Positions 1-9,984 of a stretch of DNA of 64,000 bases are shown piece by piece. How positions within the stretch are numbered: position 1 is the first letter of the stretch; each line of letters begins with the position of its first letter. The position numbers and the translations under genes were made by a program. The DNA is taken from NCBI GenBank assembly GCA_021399435.1, contig JAJTUP010000009.1, positions 806,001 to 870,000 of the forward strand, in the 5' to 3' direction. A model generated the notes under the pieces. The model saw only the letters and a list, made by a program, of their open reading frames with translations, did no database searches and was not told the DNA's origin. The stretch comes from Diaporthe sp. PMI_573. Lineage: Eukaryota > Ascomycota > Sordariomycetes > Diaporthales > Diaporthaceae.

Positions 1-2250
1 GATATATATATTTATACGAGGGGGGCCTTGATGCTCGCTCGAAACTGGTGGCAGGCCAGTTCAGAGGGCCGCCGAAATGCAAGTACGCAAGAAATGACTC
101 GACGAGGGCGGTTGGACGAGAAGCAAGCAGGTGGAGGAGAGGCACCGTCGCGAGCCTTGCGAGAGTGCTTGCAGCAGTAATGCAGGCGTACGAGCGGGCC
201 CGAGTCGCCAGGTGTCTGACAGCCACCTCGTGGTGGAGATGGTACAATGTGCCGTCCCGTGGCAGCGAAGCTGTGCTGTGTGCCTGTGCGACAGGAACCA
301 CTGTGTCTCGACAAGAAGTGATCAAATGAGATGGCGGTAGAGTCTGCGGCCAGAGGAGGAGAAGCAGGGCGGGTGACGGCGGGTCAGGGGGACGGGGAGG
401 AGACGAGGAGGGAGGGATGTGTGTGTGAGTGTCTCTCTCTCTCTCAAGTCGTCTGTCACAAGCACAACAGCGAGAAAAAAGCCTTCCTCGCCCTTGCTCT
501 CTCTCTCTCTCTTTTGCTTGCTTCACTCAACCAAGGAACCCTGCTGGTTCGTCGGATGATATGGAACTCGATGGATGGTGGCGTTGCTCCAGACGGTGCT
601 GTGGTTTCCCTTGATCTTGAATTGTGTAGACTCTATGTCTATGTCTGAGGAAGACGGGCAGGTGCAGGTGTAGATGCATATGCAGATGCAAATGCAGATG
701 GTCAGTCGACTATCCCGAATGCCATCGACTGGAACAGGACATGATAGACTAGACTACACAGTACACCACAAAGTTTCTTCCCCCTTCTCACAGTTCTCCA
801 GGCAAGCCAGAAAGGTCAAGACAAGACATCGTCAAACAGTGATGCCGTGCATGCGAATTGTATTTTCAAACTCAAAATCCGGGGGCTGGATCTCGATGGA
901 TCCATCTCCCATTCGGCACTGCTGCCTCGCCTTGGGGTGGAGCACATAGACCGAAAGCAACCCTGGGGCTGCCTGGCCAGCAGCCAGCTCAACTGCCGTG
1001 GGTGTGGCAGAGGTGGGAGCCCACCGCCGCTGCCACCTCGGGCGTGCCTAGGTACCTACGCAGGACGTGTCCGGCTGCCGCAGGGGAGGCCCAGGCAGAC
1101 CGGCAAAGCCCCATCCGGCGAGCTTCGTTGCCCTTGAGCAAACGGTGATGGGACGTGTTAGTGCCCGGTGGCTGTCTCTATGGAGAAACTATCTGATCCC
1201 ATCTCCCCCATCGTTGCTGTGTCGTCTCGACCTCGACCCCTCCAAGCAGGCATCTCCTGTCCTCGTACGGCTTCTATTCACTCTCCTGACCATGCTTCCC
1301 ATGGTCAGGCGTCAGGCACACATTTCACATGGCCCAATATCACTCTCCTCTCTCCCAGCCTTCCCGGCCCCTTTCTCTTTTGGGCTCGCTGTGTAGTCGG
1401 GCAGCATCTGCAAGCATCGGCCCAGAGTTCGCCCCCCACTTCTCCTGGGGTTCTCGTTCCTCCAAAAGTCCTACATAACTTGTCGCAATGTTGTGCCCAG
1501 TGGGCTAACTGCTTCAAGCACTCCGTGGGTGGTCTCCTCCGTAGTATTCTCAACCGCTTGACCGCTCTCTGTCACTCCTCACCAGATTACGAGTGAGCGC
1601 AAGCACAGCCAAGTGTCATGTGTGATGACGTCTGGGGCTAGAGTGTGCATTGCCGGACGTCTGGGACGATTGGGCGACCAGGTTTGACCACCCACCTCGC
1701 CCACCGCCCACCCGCCCAATCGAGAGCGAGAGAGAGACGTTGAGTCTACATGGTTCTAGATCTGTTCGTCAGCTTTCTCCCGTCGAACAGGACCACCAGG
1801 CTTTGTTTGTCATTTCGGTACAACCCGGTGGAGCACGCACTCTGATCCTGCTCTTCTCAAAGGCTCATGCCATTTACACTACGGCACCACCTAGAAGAGT
1901 ATAACACACTATCACCGCTCCGCCCCGGCTTCTCGCATGAATGGCCATGTGGGAATTGCCGGACAGCCCTTCTGTTGGTGGTCTGAAATCCTGCAAACCC
2001 AGAAAGTCTAATGCATCTAGTGAATGTCGACCTCTCAGCCGGACTCTTCAGCACCAGTGTCGCATATGAGAATCCTCCTGTGGTGCTCTGCACCAGCCTG
2101 AAAAATGAAGCCAACTCAAGTGGGTGACAAGATTGACGCTCACAATCCACAGACCTCCGCTCCGTCGCTCATTGTTTATGATCCTTTGGCGCAACCCCTC
2201 GTTGCCGCAGTATATTTGCAAGGCTTGCTGACTGCCAACCTCGCGCTTCG
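1..2250. other. Gene-free stretch with simple repeats
   Basis: I see no convincing gene. Many short overlapping frames are open on both strands, but none has a recognisable domain or a consistent exon chain. The stretch holds pyrimidine-rich tracts (CT repeats near 433-447 and 499-513) and a short GCATATGCAGATG-like repeat near 674-700, the kind of sequence seen in fungal promoters and 5' untranslated regions. It may be the upstream region of a gene lying beyond the left edge; that is inference. Confidence 0.5.
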
Positions 2251-2829
2251 TTATGTTTGGGATATCGTAAAGGTTGAACGTGGGATGTTGTGCAAGGATG
2301 AAGGAGCTGGGGATCTGGGGATCTGGGGATCAGGGTTGTGTAACATCCAGAGCGATGTGGCCATCAAGTCCTCATCGAGCTCCGCTGCGAAGACAAATTC
2401 GGTCGTGTGCCAATCCTTGCGGTCCTGTGAGAGTACCATCACCACGCCCAACTGCGCAAAAAACCTGTCCCTTCCTGGCCTCTTTGTTTCACCAGACCCG
2501 GTGATGGTCGACCCAAGGACGTGTTCCCCGAGCAGTTCCTGTCCTTGTGATGCAAAACTCGCTGTGGCATATTTCGCGTCCGTGGGGCACACCGTAGCAT
2601 TCATGGGATAAGGATGCGGAAAGATGCCGATATGCCTCCCGTCGTGCTGATGGTGCAGCGTTGCAAGATATATCGGCCGTGGGTTTGCTGTGATGAAATC
2701 GAAGAGCCTTCTGGCAGGGTCGTCCTATAAACGCTTCCAAGGCATGACCTTCCAGTCCGCTTCGAGGAGGTATTGGAAGAACACGCGGGTTATGGTAGTG
2801 TCTATTCCTTCCAAGTCCGGCAGCGACAT
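2251..2829 (-). pseudogene. Doubtful hypothetical gene or gene remnant with one in-frame TAG
   Basis: Starting at the ATG at 2829, the minus strand gives a 193-codon reading frame broken by a single TAG at 2725-2727. It then runs to a stop at 2251. The text on both sides of the TAG has protein-like composition (for example DDPARRLFDFITANPRP just after it). The TAG is also the end of a possible acceptor (TTTATAG|GAC). An intron of roughly 60 bases starting at a GTGTTC near 2785 would remove it in frame, so this could be a small two-exon gene instead of a pseudogene. The C-terminal part is proline-rich because it crosses a GGGGATCT tandem repeat near 2306-2335. I do not recognise the protein, and chance is not excluded. 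Confidence 0.25.
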
Positions 2830-3719
2830 GACGAGCGAATTTGTGCCGCAGCAGTGAGTGACAACCAGAATCTTTGTCAGGGGTGTCTCCTAATAGTATC
2901 CGTGTGATGCTTGTTGTGATAAATGGTTATTTGGGATTGATGCTGAAGCAGAAAGGTTTGAGAGCCTGAGCAGTGTTGTTTTTACACGGGTTGCGCCTCC
3001 CACAAGGTAAGCAGACTGCATCTGGGGCTGTCAAGCTTGCAGATGTCGGAGTCCACTCGTACGCACCGTCTGCCAGCTGAGTGCACCATCTGCGGGTATT
3101 CACAGGGGTATACGGCCATTGAGAGAAAGCTAGCCGTTGAGATCGAACTCACAAGATAAGGTACCATACTTGCTTGGCTCGGAATTGCCTCCTATCAACG
3201 TCTCTCGTGGTTGTAATGGTTCCAGTCGAGCTATTTGCCTGGGAGCATTGTCTTGACAACACAATGGTTGCATATGCCCGTTGAATAGTTCAACCCCCAT
3301 CCGATCTCGTTCTCGCTGAGTCAATTGAAATCTCAAGACGACATCTTCCCACACCTGCTATCCTCTTCGACTACAAAAAGCTCGTCAATTCCTCCCAACA
3401 AACCGGCTCTCCTTACAACAACCGACTCGTGACAGAATCTTGCGTCAACTTGAAACCTCCCCCCTATTTCCCGTGCTGATGCCCGTCTTCTCATTTCTGA
3501 TCTGCCAGTATCGGCCTTGCACCACCACCTAAAGCTCCACACACAGCTCACTGTCAATCAAGATGAGCTCCACGAGGGTGATGCATCCATACTTGACCCC
3601 TCACCCAGTCTCGGTGGCTGTCCTTCGTTGGTCAACCCTCCTCGTGGAGTCGTGCCTGGCCGCCGCTGCTTCAGATACTGATAAAGTCTTTAGCACAACA
3701 ATACCCTACCGATGATTCT
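2830..3719. other. Intergenic stretch upstream of the first SET gene
   Basis: No gene is supported here. Near 3563 there is an ATG followed at once by a possible donor (AGG|GTGATG). Near 3677 there is a branch-like ACTGATAA and a CTTTAG acceptor, so the following gene may have a short upstream exon. I could not find a donor whose phase fits the SET frame, so the upstream exon is left out. Confidence 0.4.
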
Positions 3720-4865
3720 ATGGTCAAGACGCTCTCCGCAGGTCACATGGGCCGTGGTCTATTCGCCGTAAAAGACATGCCTGCCGGTACACGAATCCTC
3801 TCCGAGACACCGCTCATTGTGGTACCAGGAGATCCGAAGGAATGCACATTGGCAGAGAACATCGCCGCCTTTTGCAAAGCAGTCTTGCGACTCGACAGCA
3901 ACACACACCATATTCTGCTCATCATTTCGAGAAACACCGAGTATGACTCACAAACGAGCGAGGCGGTCCAGAACTGGTTTATACAAAAGCTTCCCAAAGA
4001 CATTTACGTGCTGGAATGGTGCGTTGAAACGTTCTCGAAAGCTTTTGCTTTCTACCAGAGACACGCAGTTGGACTGCCTCGTCCAGGGGCGAGTGGCTTC
4101 TTCTACCAACACGGTGCCATCAATCATTCCTGCTCGCCAAACGCTCATGCGTTCTACGACACTGTGAAGGAACGCCATCAAGTCCACTTGGCCAGGGACG
4201 TCAAGGCCGGCGACCAGATCTTTGTCTCGTACATTTCTGGCATCGAGTTGCCTCGGGCCTACCGACACGCTGAAATCCTTCTCGAAGGCCACAAGTTCGT
4301 CTGCGGGTGCACCCTGTGCACCAGCCAGGAAGCCGACGTCGTCGTGCAAGGGGTTCCCGCCTTGTACAAGGGCCTCTCTGGTTACTTGGAGAAGGCCAAT
4401 GTGAGAGCCCACCAAACCAAGCCGACTTTCATCCCGCGCACCGAGACCATGCAGGCTCTTGCCAGTGCAGAGGCGCTTTTGAGTCTGCTCCGGCACCCTT
4501 CCGTTGACGTAATAGGTCGACCTCTCAGCCTTGCACTCCAATTCTGCATCTGGTTTCACCGAGACCTAGGAAACATCAAAGCCGCCGCCGCGTACGCGAG
4601 GGAGAGACTGGCTCTGCATGTCCGGCTCTACGGGTTCGAAGCTGAGAACTTTCTTCCCCCACGACGACGCAACTACAAAGCTGCGTATAATCGAGAGGGA
4701 GGTCTCTCGTATGGAATCTGGGGCCCCCTGGGGATTTCCCTGGTCGTCTGTGGAGCTGCGCGAGGTTTGAGAGGCTCATGGGACTCTGGGGAAAGCCCGG
4801 AGACTGCCCATGCCGTCTGCTGGAGTTTTGAGGCCTGCTTGTTATGTGGCTTTCGGTATCACTGA
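3720..4865 (+). CDS. SET-domain protein (SMYD-like), first of a tandem pair
   Basis: A putative lysine methyltransferase of the SET superfamily, 381 residues in one exon as read. The SET fold starts at residues 10-20 (GRGLFAVKDMPAGTR), carries the S-adenosylmethionine-site motif NHSCSPN at 135-141, the catalytic-type tyrosine in FVSYIS near 171, and a cysteine-rich post-SET segment (CGCTLC, 195-200). There is no MYND zinc finger, unlike animal SMYD enzymes but as in many fungal SET proteins. A helical C-terminal part follows to about residue 310. The last 70 residues have odd composition and no match to the neighbour, so a missed 3' intron or a decayed end is possible. The ATG at 3720 keeps the whole SET start; a short upstream exon cannot be excluded. 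The closest relative visible is the next gene. Substrate unknown. Confidence 0.75.
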   Translation: MVKTLSAGHMGRGLFAVKDMPAGTRILSETPLIVVPGDPKECTLAENIAAFCKAVLRLDSNTHHILLIISRNTEYDSQTSEAVQNWFIQKLPKDIYVLEWCVETFSKAFAFYQRHAVGLPRPGASGFFYQHGAINHSCSPNAHAFYDTVKERHQVHLARDVKAGDQIFVSYISGIELPRAYRHAEILLEGHKFVCGCTLCTSQEADVVVQGVPALYKGLSGYLEKANVRAHQTKPTFIPRTETMQALASAEALLSLLRHPSVDVIGRPLSLALQFCIWFHRDLGNIKAAAAYARERLALHVRLYGFEAENFLPPRRRNYKAAYNREGGLSYGIWGPLGISLVVCGAARGLRGSWDSGESPETAHAVCWSFEACLLCGFRYH

Positions 4866-5279
4866 AGACTCGTGTGGTTTATCTCACTAAGAACCCGGGT
4901 TGGCTTCGGCTTCAACAAAGGCCTAGGTCTAGTTGGTCATTGTGCTTTCCAGTCGATGCACACCATAGAGCTCGTTCTTTCCTCAGACAGTTGGTGCCAA
5001 ATAATTCAGCTGATTCCATGTGTTCCCAAACGTCAAATAACCTTGCTTCCTGAGATTTGAGGAAAGTGTCCCCGAGAAATCAAGCCGCTCGAAATGTGCT
5101 TCAAGAGCTGTTGCCTGGGAGGCCAACATTTGAAAACATCTTTCGGGACCTGGCAAGTTTCTTTCTTGGCCCAATTACTTTTCTTCTGGCTTCTTGCATC
5201 GTTTAACCCCCACTGGTTGACTTGATCATCTTTTGCCGGCCACTTCTGACAGCATTATATGCTCTGCAAACTTATCAAT
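4866..5279. other. Spacer between the tandem SET genes
   Basis: About 400 bases with no coding signal that I can defend. It should hold the 3' end of the upstream SET gene and the promoter of the downstream one. Confidence 0.5.
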
Positions 5280-6676
5280 ATGGGTGAACAACAAGAGACC
5301 AGCCAGTCTGTGGACGAGATCAGGGCTCAAGTGGAAGAGCTTTCGCTGGGAGACTCGGAGCAACAGCCCGCACACGATGCTACCAATGGGTTGCTGTCCC
5401 AAGGTGAGTAGGCTTTTGATTCCAGAGTTTTGTGTCAGAGGATACCATCCCAGAGAAAGCTGTTTCGGATGAGACTACCCCAGAGGAGGATGCCCCAGAG
5501 CAGGTTGTCCCAGACGAGGTGGCCCCAGAGGAGCTTATCCGAGAGGAAGCTATCTCAAATGAGAACCACCCAGTAGAGCCCGTCAAACGACTTTGAAAGC
5601 TGATGGCGTAAGGTACCGAAGTCCAGAGTCCAAGCTTGGTTGAGGTCCGTGATGCTGGTGACCTTGGCAAGGGGGTTTTCGCCGTCAAGGATATCGCTCG
5701 TGGCACTCGAATCATGAGCGAGGTCCCCTTCTTGCTTGTCCAGCCAGGATTGGCGACTAGAGGGATAAAGGAGCATATCGAGGCATTTTGCGCCGCGGTT
5801 AGAGCTCTATCTGCAGAGAACCTCACCACTTTGGATGGACTCTGCTGCAACCGCGATCTCAACGAGCAAACTCAGGCTCAGGCACAGCAGATCATTCACC
5901 AATGGCACAAGCAGCACGGCGACGAAAAAGGCCACAAACTGAACACGAGGAACTTGAGACGGGCTGACAAGCGAGCTCTGACGCGATTCTACATCTGGGT
6001 GACCAACAGGGTGGGAATGCGTGTATTCGGCGACGGACTCTTCGCTCTACACAGCCGCATCAACCATTCATGCAGCTTCAATGCCGTTCGAAAGTACAAT
6101 GCGAGCATCGAGCGCCTGACGACCCACGCCAGCAGGGACATCAAAGCCGGTGACCAAATCTTCATCGAGTACCTGTCCATGGCCTTGCACGACACAATCT
6201 TTCGGCAGAGGAGTCTCAAAAGCTGGGGATTCACTTGCCAATGCAAATCGTGCACCGATCCTGACGAGGAGGCACTCCGAAACCACATGATAGACTTGGA
6301 CGACGGATTTCAATTGTACAAATACCCCTACCTCGAGGATTCAGGTTTGGTGAGGTCCAAGCGAGTGCCTCGAACCACAAAGCAAGCCCTGGAGGTAAAT
6401 GAAGAGATCGCGGCGCTCTTCAGGCATCCCAAAATCGACCTGCAGTCCATAAAGCTCTCCAGCATATACCGCAGGTGTGCTGAACTAAGCCTGGATCTTA
6501 ACGACATGCCGAAAGCCATCGAATTCGCGCAGAAGGAACTCGAGGTCGAGTTGGCCGTTCTAGGCCCTGACAGCGATCTTGTGAACAAGGACCCGGCCGG
6601 AGCCAAGTACTACCTTGAGCATTTGACGCAGCTTGTCCCCACAAGGGATGAGAGATGTTCTCTCTTTTTCTTGTAG
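5280..6676 (+). CDS. SET-domain protein (SMYD-like), second of a tandem pair
   Basis: Putative protein lysine methyltransferase, about 430 residues. I chose the ATG at 5280 because no ATG precedes the SET domain in its own exon. Exon 1 (5280-5403) joins exon 2 (5454 to 5572 or 5581) through a GTGAGT...CCCAG intron. A second intron ending at 5626 removes an in-frame TGA and leads to exon 3 (5627-6676). Exons 1-2 encode an acidic, proline-glutamate-rich extension with repeated PEE/PEQ/PDE units. The SET domain follows (GDLGKGVFAVKDIARGTR, then INHSCSFN, FIEYLS and a CQCKSC post-SET motif), then a helical C-terminal region. It aligns by eye with the preceding gene along the SET part, so the two are duplicates that have diverged strongly outside the motifs. 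The exact donor of intron 2 is uncertain. Confidence 0.75.
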
Positions 6677-7469
6677 ACAGGTGAAATTGGGTCACTGAGC
6701 ATTTTGCCATGGTTGAGAACTGGGGAGCGTCTTCATCTTGTGTCATTCTTGTATCGTTGCCAAAGGCAATCAAGCAGCGAATCATCAACCTCATTTGATA
6801 CGAGCTTTGACCGAGTGTCCGCTAGGCGGCCACAGTATCCCAAAGTCGATGTAGTGAACCGCCTGGGCATAAATTACCACATACCCTCCCACAGCATACT
6901 ATCCCATATGGCAACCGTCTAGTAGATAGACTCCCGTAGGATAATCTAGGATAAGGATCACCTCCGGTGGGATCACCTTCTACAGGATAATTTACTATAG
7001 GATAAGGATAACGTCCTGTACAATAGCGTCCTGTGGGATATGTCCTGTGGAAGAACACCCTGTGGGTAATTGGCTGGAATGTAAGTCAGCCACAAAGGCT
7101 CCACAATGAATTTCGGATTTCCCGTGAGTGTGTTGCTGTTTTACTGTAGTAATGTATGTGAAGCTTGAGACTACTACTAGTCCCAGCTTACAGGCGTGGC
7201 AGTTGGAATGGCGCGTAGAAAAGTAAGGCAGGAGGTTGTCTCACTTTGAATTCTTCTACCTAGGTAGTTACAGAGACAGCTGACCCTCAAGCCTTCCCCC
7301 ATGGAACGAGCCTCGCAGCCAGCGAGATGACAGAACGGGAGACCAGTCTGAGGCCAGAAGCATACCAAACACTCCTGTAGGAGCCCACCCCATCCGAATC
7401 GATCAAAGTACCAACACAATTCACGCCCCTTTCAAAGCCGTCAAAATGACAGGGCCGACTCGGAATCGG
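6677..7469. other. Intergenic stretch containing a degenerate short repeat
   Basis: No gene seen. The middle (about 6930-7070) is listed separately as a repeat. The right part should contain the 3' untranslated region of the CAP-protein gene, which is read leftwards. Confidence 0.5.
6930..7070. repeat. Degenerate minisatellite-like repeat
   Basis: Imperfect units recur: TAGGATAA appears four times between 6937 and 7005, and TCCTGTGGGATA-like or CCTGTGG units recur between 7012 and 7066. Unit length varies between about 10 and 20 bases, so this is a decayed tandem array or the remnant of a larger repeat, not a clean microsatellite. Confidence 0.55.
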
Positions 7470-8248
7470 TCAGGTGCCGTCGCAAGTGCCATTAGAGGCA
7501 GCGTCGTCGAAGGGCTTCTGTCCATTCCTGTAGATTATCACAACGTCAGTAACCATTCCCCGAATAATGGAGACCATGTCATTTGAGACCCCAGATCGAG
7601 CCCTGGTGTTGGGAGCCTTGTACTTACACGTTGCCAGGGGGCGAGTAGGCAGCAACGACGAAGGTTCCGTTCTCACGGTTGCTAGCACCAGCCATCCCAA
7701 GGCAGGTGGTGCCATTCCACACCATCTGGGCTTCAAGATTTGGTTGTTGTCAGCTGGGCCCATGAAAACGAAAGGCTCGCCCAGCAGCGGGTAGATGTGT
7801 TTTTGGAGAGCCACTCACTGTAGGGAGAGTACTTGGAGAAGTCACCGTTGGGGATGACCTCGCCGTGGTAGTGGATGTTGTCAGCCCAGAAGGCCAGGGC
7901 CGCCTGGTAGAAGGCACCAAACAGATGAGGAGTTCCAGGGGACAGGTAAACCACCTCAAAGCTGTAGCTCGAGTTCTGAGTGGCGAGAGCGGTGAAGTTG
8001 TTGGGGGTCTCAGGTATGTCGGCCCCGGCAGTCCAGTCGGCGGCGACTTGGGCCAGGTCGGTGAGGTTGTCGCACCAGGTGAGGGCGGGGACATCGAACT
8101 TTCCACGATAGTAGTTGTGGAGCGCCAAAGCACCGTCCTTGTCGCCGTCGATGGCTGGTGTGTTGTTGAAGGTGGGAGGGACGAGCTGCGCGAGAACACC
8201 AGCGGCCAGCATGGCTACGTACAAGATGGAGTACATCATGGCATGCAT
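7470..8248 (-). CDS. Secreted CAP-superfamily (SCP/PR-1-like) protein
   Basis: A small secreted protein of 196 residues. Exons are 8248-7819, 7730-7628 and 7527-7470; the introns begin GTGAGT and GTAAGT, and the joined frame is exact. Residues 1-21 form a signal peptide ending in LAAGVLAQ. The CAP domain shows the typical ALHNYYRGKFDVPALTWC start, and a YTQMVW motif that only appears once the 88-base first intron is spliced to an AAG acceptor, matching the family's HFTQxVW. The end is short and carries CDG. Several Asn-x-Ser/Thr sites suggest glycosylation. CAP proteins bind sterols or other lipids in yeast (Pry proteins) and are common in fungal secretomes; the ligand here is unknown. Confidence 0.85.
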
Positions 8249-9984
8249 CTTGAGGAGAGGTCTGATGGTACGTCGATTGAAAGACAGCCTCGTGGCGGGA
8301 GTCGAGATTGGATGGTCTTGGCCTTGAAGTAAGGAAGATGTTGGATGTGTTCAATGTTGGTGCTGGGGGCAGGGAAGGCAGGGTGGGATGGGTCAACAGA
8401 GGTCGAAGAATGAGAGAGCCATTAAGTTCATACACATGCAAGAGCCTAACCAATCACCTAGATATTCATCGGACGGCAAAAAGGCGTCCAGACAGCGTTT
8501 GAAGTCTTGCAATAATCCTGGGGTCTGCCGTACTGGCTCGCCAAGGCACTTTTTCCTGAGCTTTCAGTCTCTGCTGTAGGTGCTCACAGCCTTCAATGTT
8601 GCTCATGGTCTTTTTGCTAGACGAGAGCGGCATGACACCAGAAAGCCCTCAGCCTGCTCACTTACTCTATGCTTAATTCTCCCAAGTGCTATTTTAGGAA
8701 TGGGTACAAACTGCACAAATAGCCATTGCCATTTTACTTGTTGAAGGGCTTACTGCAAGCCTTGGGCAAGGGATTCTCAGATGCTTTACACTATCACAAG
8801 CATTATTGATGGCTTCCTGCAGGGTTTCTACCTCGAGATAATTGAGGCGAAAGTGGGCTTATTCTAACTTGACCAGCTCAAGCTCTGTCTGGGCGACCGT
8901 CTCTCGTGATATCCCAGCTGGGACCCGGGACTGGTGGTCTCTACGGAACCCTTGGGTGTCAACGTCAACGAGGTGGTCTTCTTATCGACTTTTACGTCTC
9001 CACGACCAAGGAAAACCTGAATGAGCTGTGTGGTCAGGGACATATCACACTACACTGGGCTGCTGACGATATCGACGCTACCCTCTGGAAGCGACATCGA
9101 CCCTGCCCTATAGAAGCACACGACATGAGTGGGTAGATACCAGTATGAGTCCAAAAGAACTTGTGAGAAAGACAGTCCAAGTCGGCAAGCTATTCGCACC
9201 TGTGCACACTTTCTGCAACGAGATTGATGGGCATGATTCTGGGAAGGGGTGCAATCAAAGCTTCTGATGAGAAGCTCGTACATGATCTAGTGACTTGCGT
9301 CTATCCACTGAGGTTTGATCACCAGCTGGTATCTGTCATTCATCTATTACGGAGGTGCCGACCGGTCAAGTCATCACCAAGGCGACCCCTATGCAGTAGG
9401 ACTTCGGCTATTATACTGTAGGAAAAACTACTTGTCAGGGAGCTGTGTTCACCCGTACCCTCCAAAGCCCTAGAGTAGGTAATTCACAATGTCCAATCAA
9501 ATTAGTTCCCAGTAAGCTTGACCTCTCCAAGCTTCTCCAGAAAACCCCTGCGAAAGCCCTGCTAAATCTGACCATGTGTCTTCTCCGTCCTCCAAATTGG
9601 GGTTTGAGCCCACACGATTCGTCTTTGGACGATGGATATCAAACCCACAACCTTTCAGTAGGGCTTACGTGATCATATCAGGTTGTGTAGATCATAATGT
9701 CAAATGCCGACTTACAGATCTGCGAAACTCATTCTGGTATCAAATTGGGCCAGCCAGACTGGCTTCTGTACAACACCCCGCACAGACTCGCAGATGGTAA
9801 GCTTACTCAGTTCGAAAGCTCCGTAGGAAGCCCTGGAGTCGGACCGTACCCAGACTTGTCAAACTGAATAAAAACTTGGCACATTCTTAGCAAATGCTTG
9901 TTCCTCTGGGGCACACCATCGTGGGCCCATACGCAGCCAAGGAAAGTCCCAAGTAACGCATTCAACAGCAAATACAGCGACAAG
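8249..9984. other. Gene-free stretch between divergent CAP and acyl-CoA ligase genes
   Basis: About 1.7 kb without a defensible gene. It holds the promoters of the two flanking, divergently read genes. Short open frames near 8840-9140 and 9570-9670 look protein-like in places but have no ATG-stop structure or splice signals that join them; they could be relics. Confidence 0.5.

Noticed and set aside
1168..1596. 142-codon plus-strand frame
   Set aside because: It opens with a non-ATG codon and has proline/serine-rich composition with no domain; probably non-coding.
3563..3577. Short upstream coding exon for the first SET gene
   Set aside because: The ATG and donor are present, but no donor gives the phase required by the SET frame, so the start at 3720 was kept.
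9595..9665. T-arm-like strings (GGGTTTGAGCCC and GGGTTTGATATCC) suggesting a tRNA or tRNA relic
   Set aside because: No matching acceptor, D-arm or anticodon arm could be built on either strand at the right spacing.
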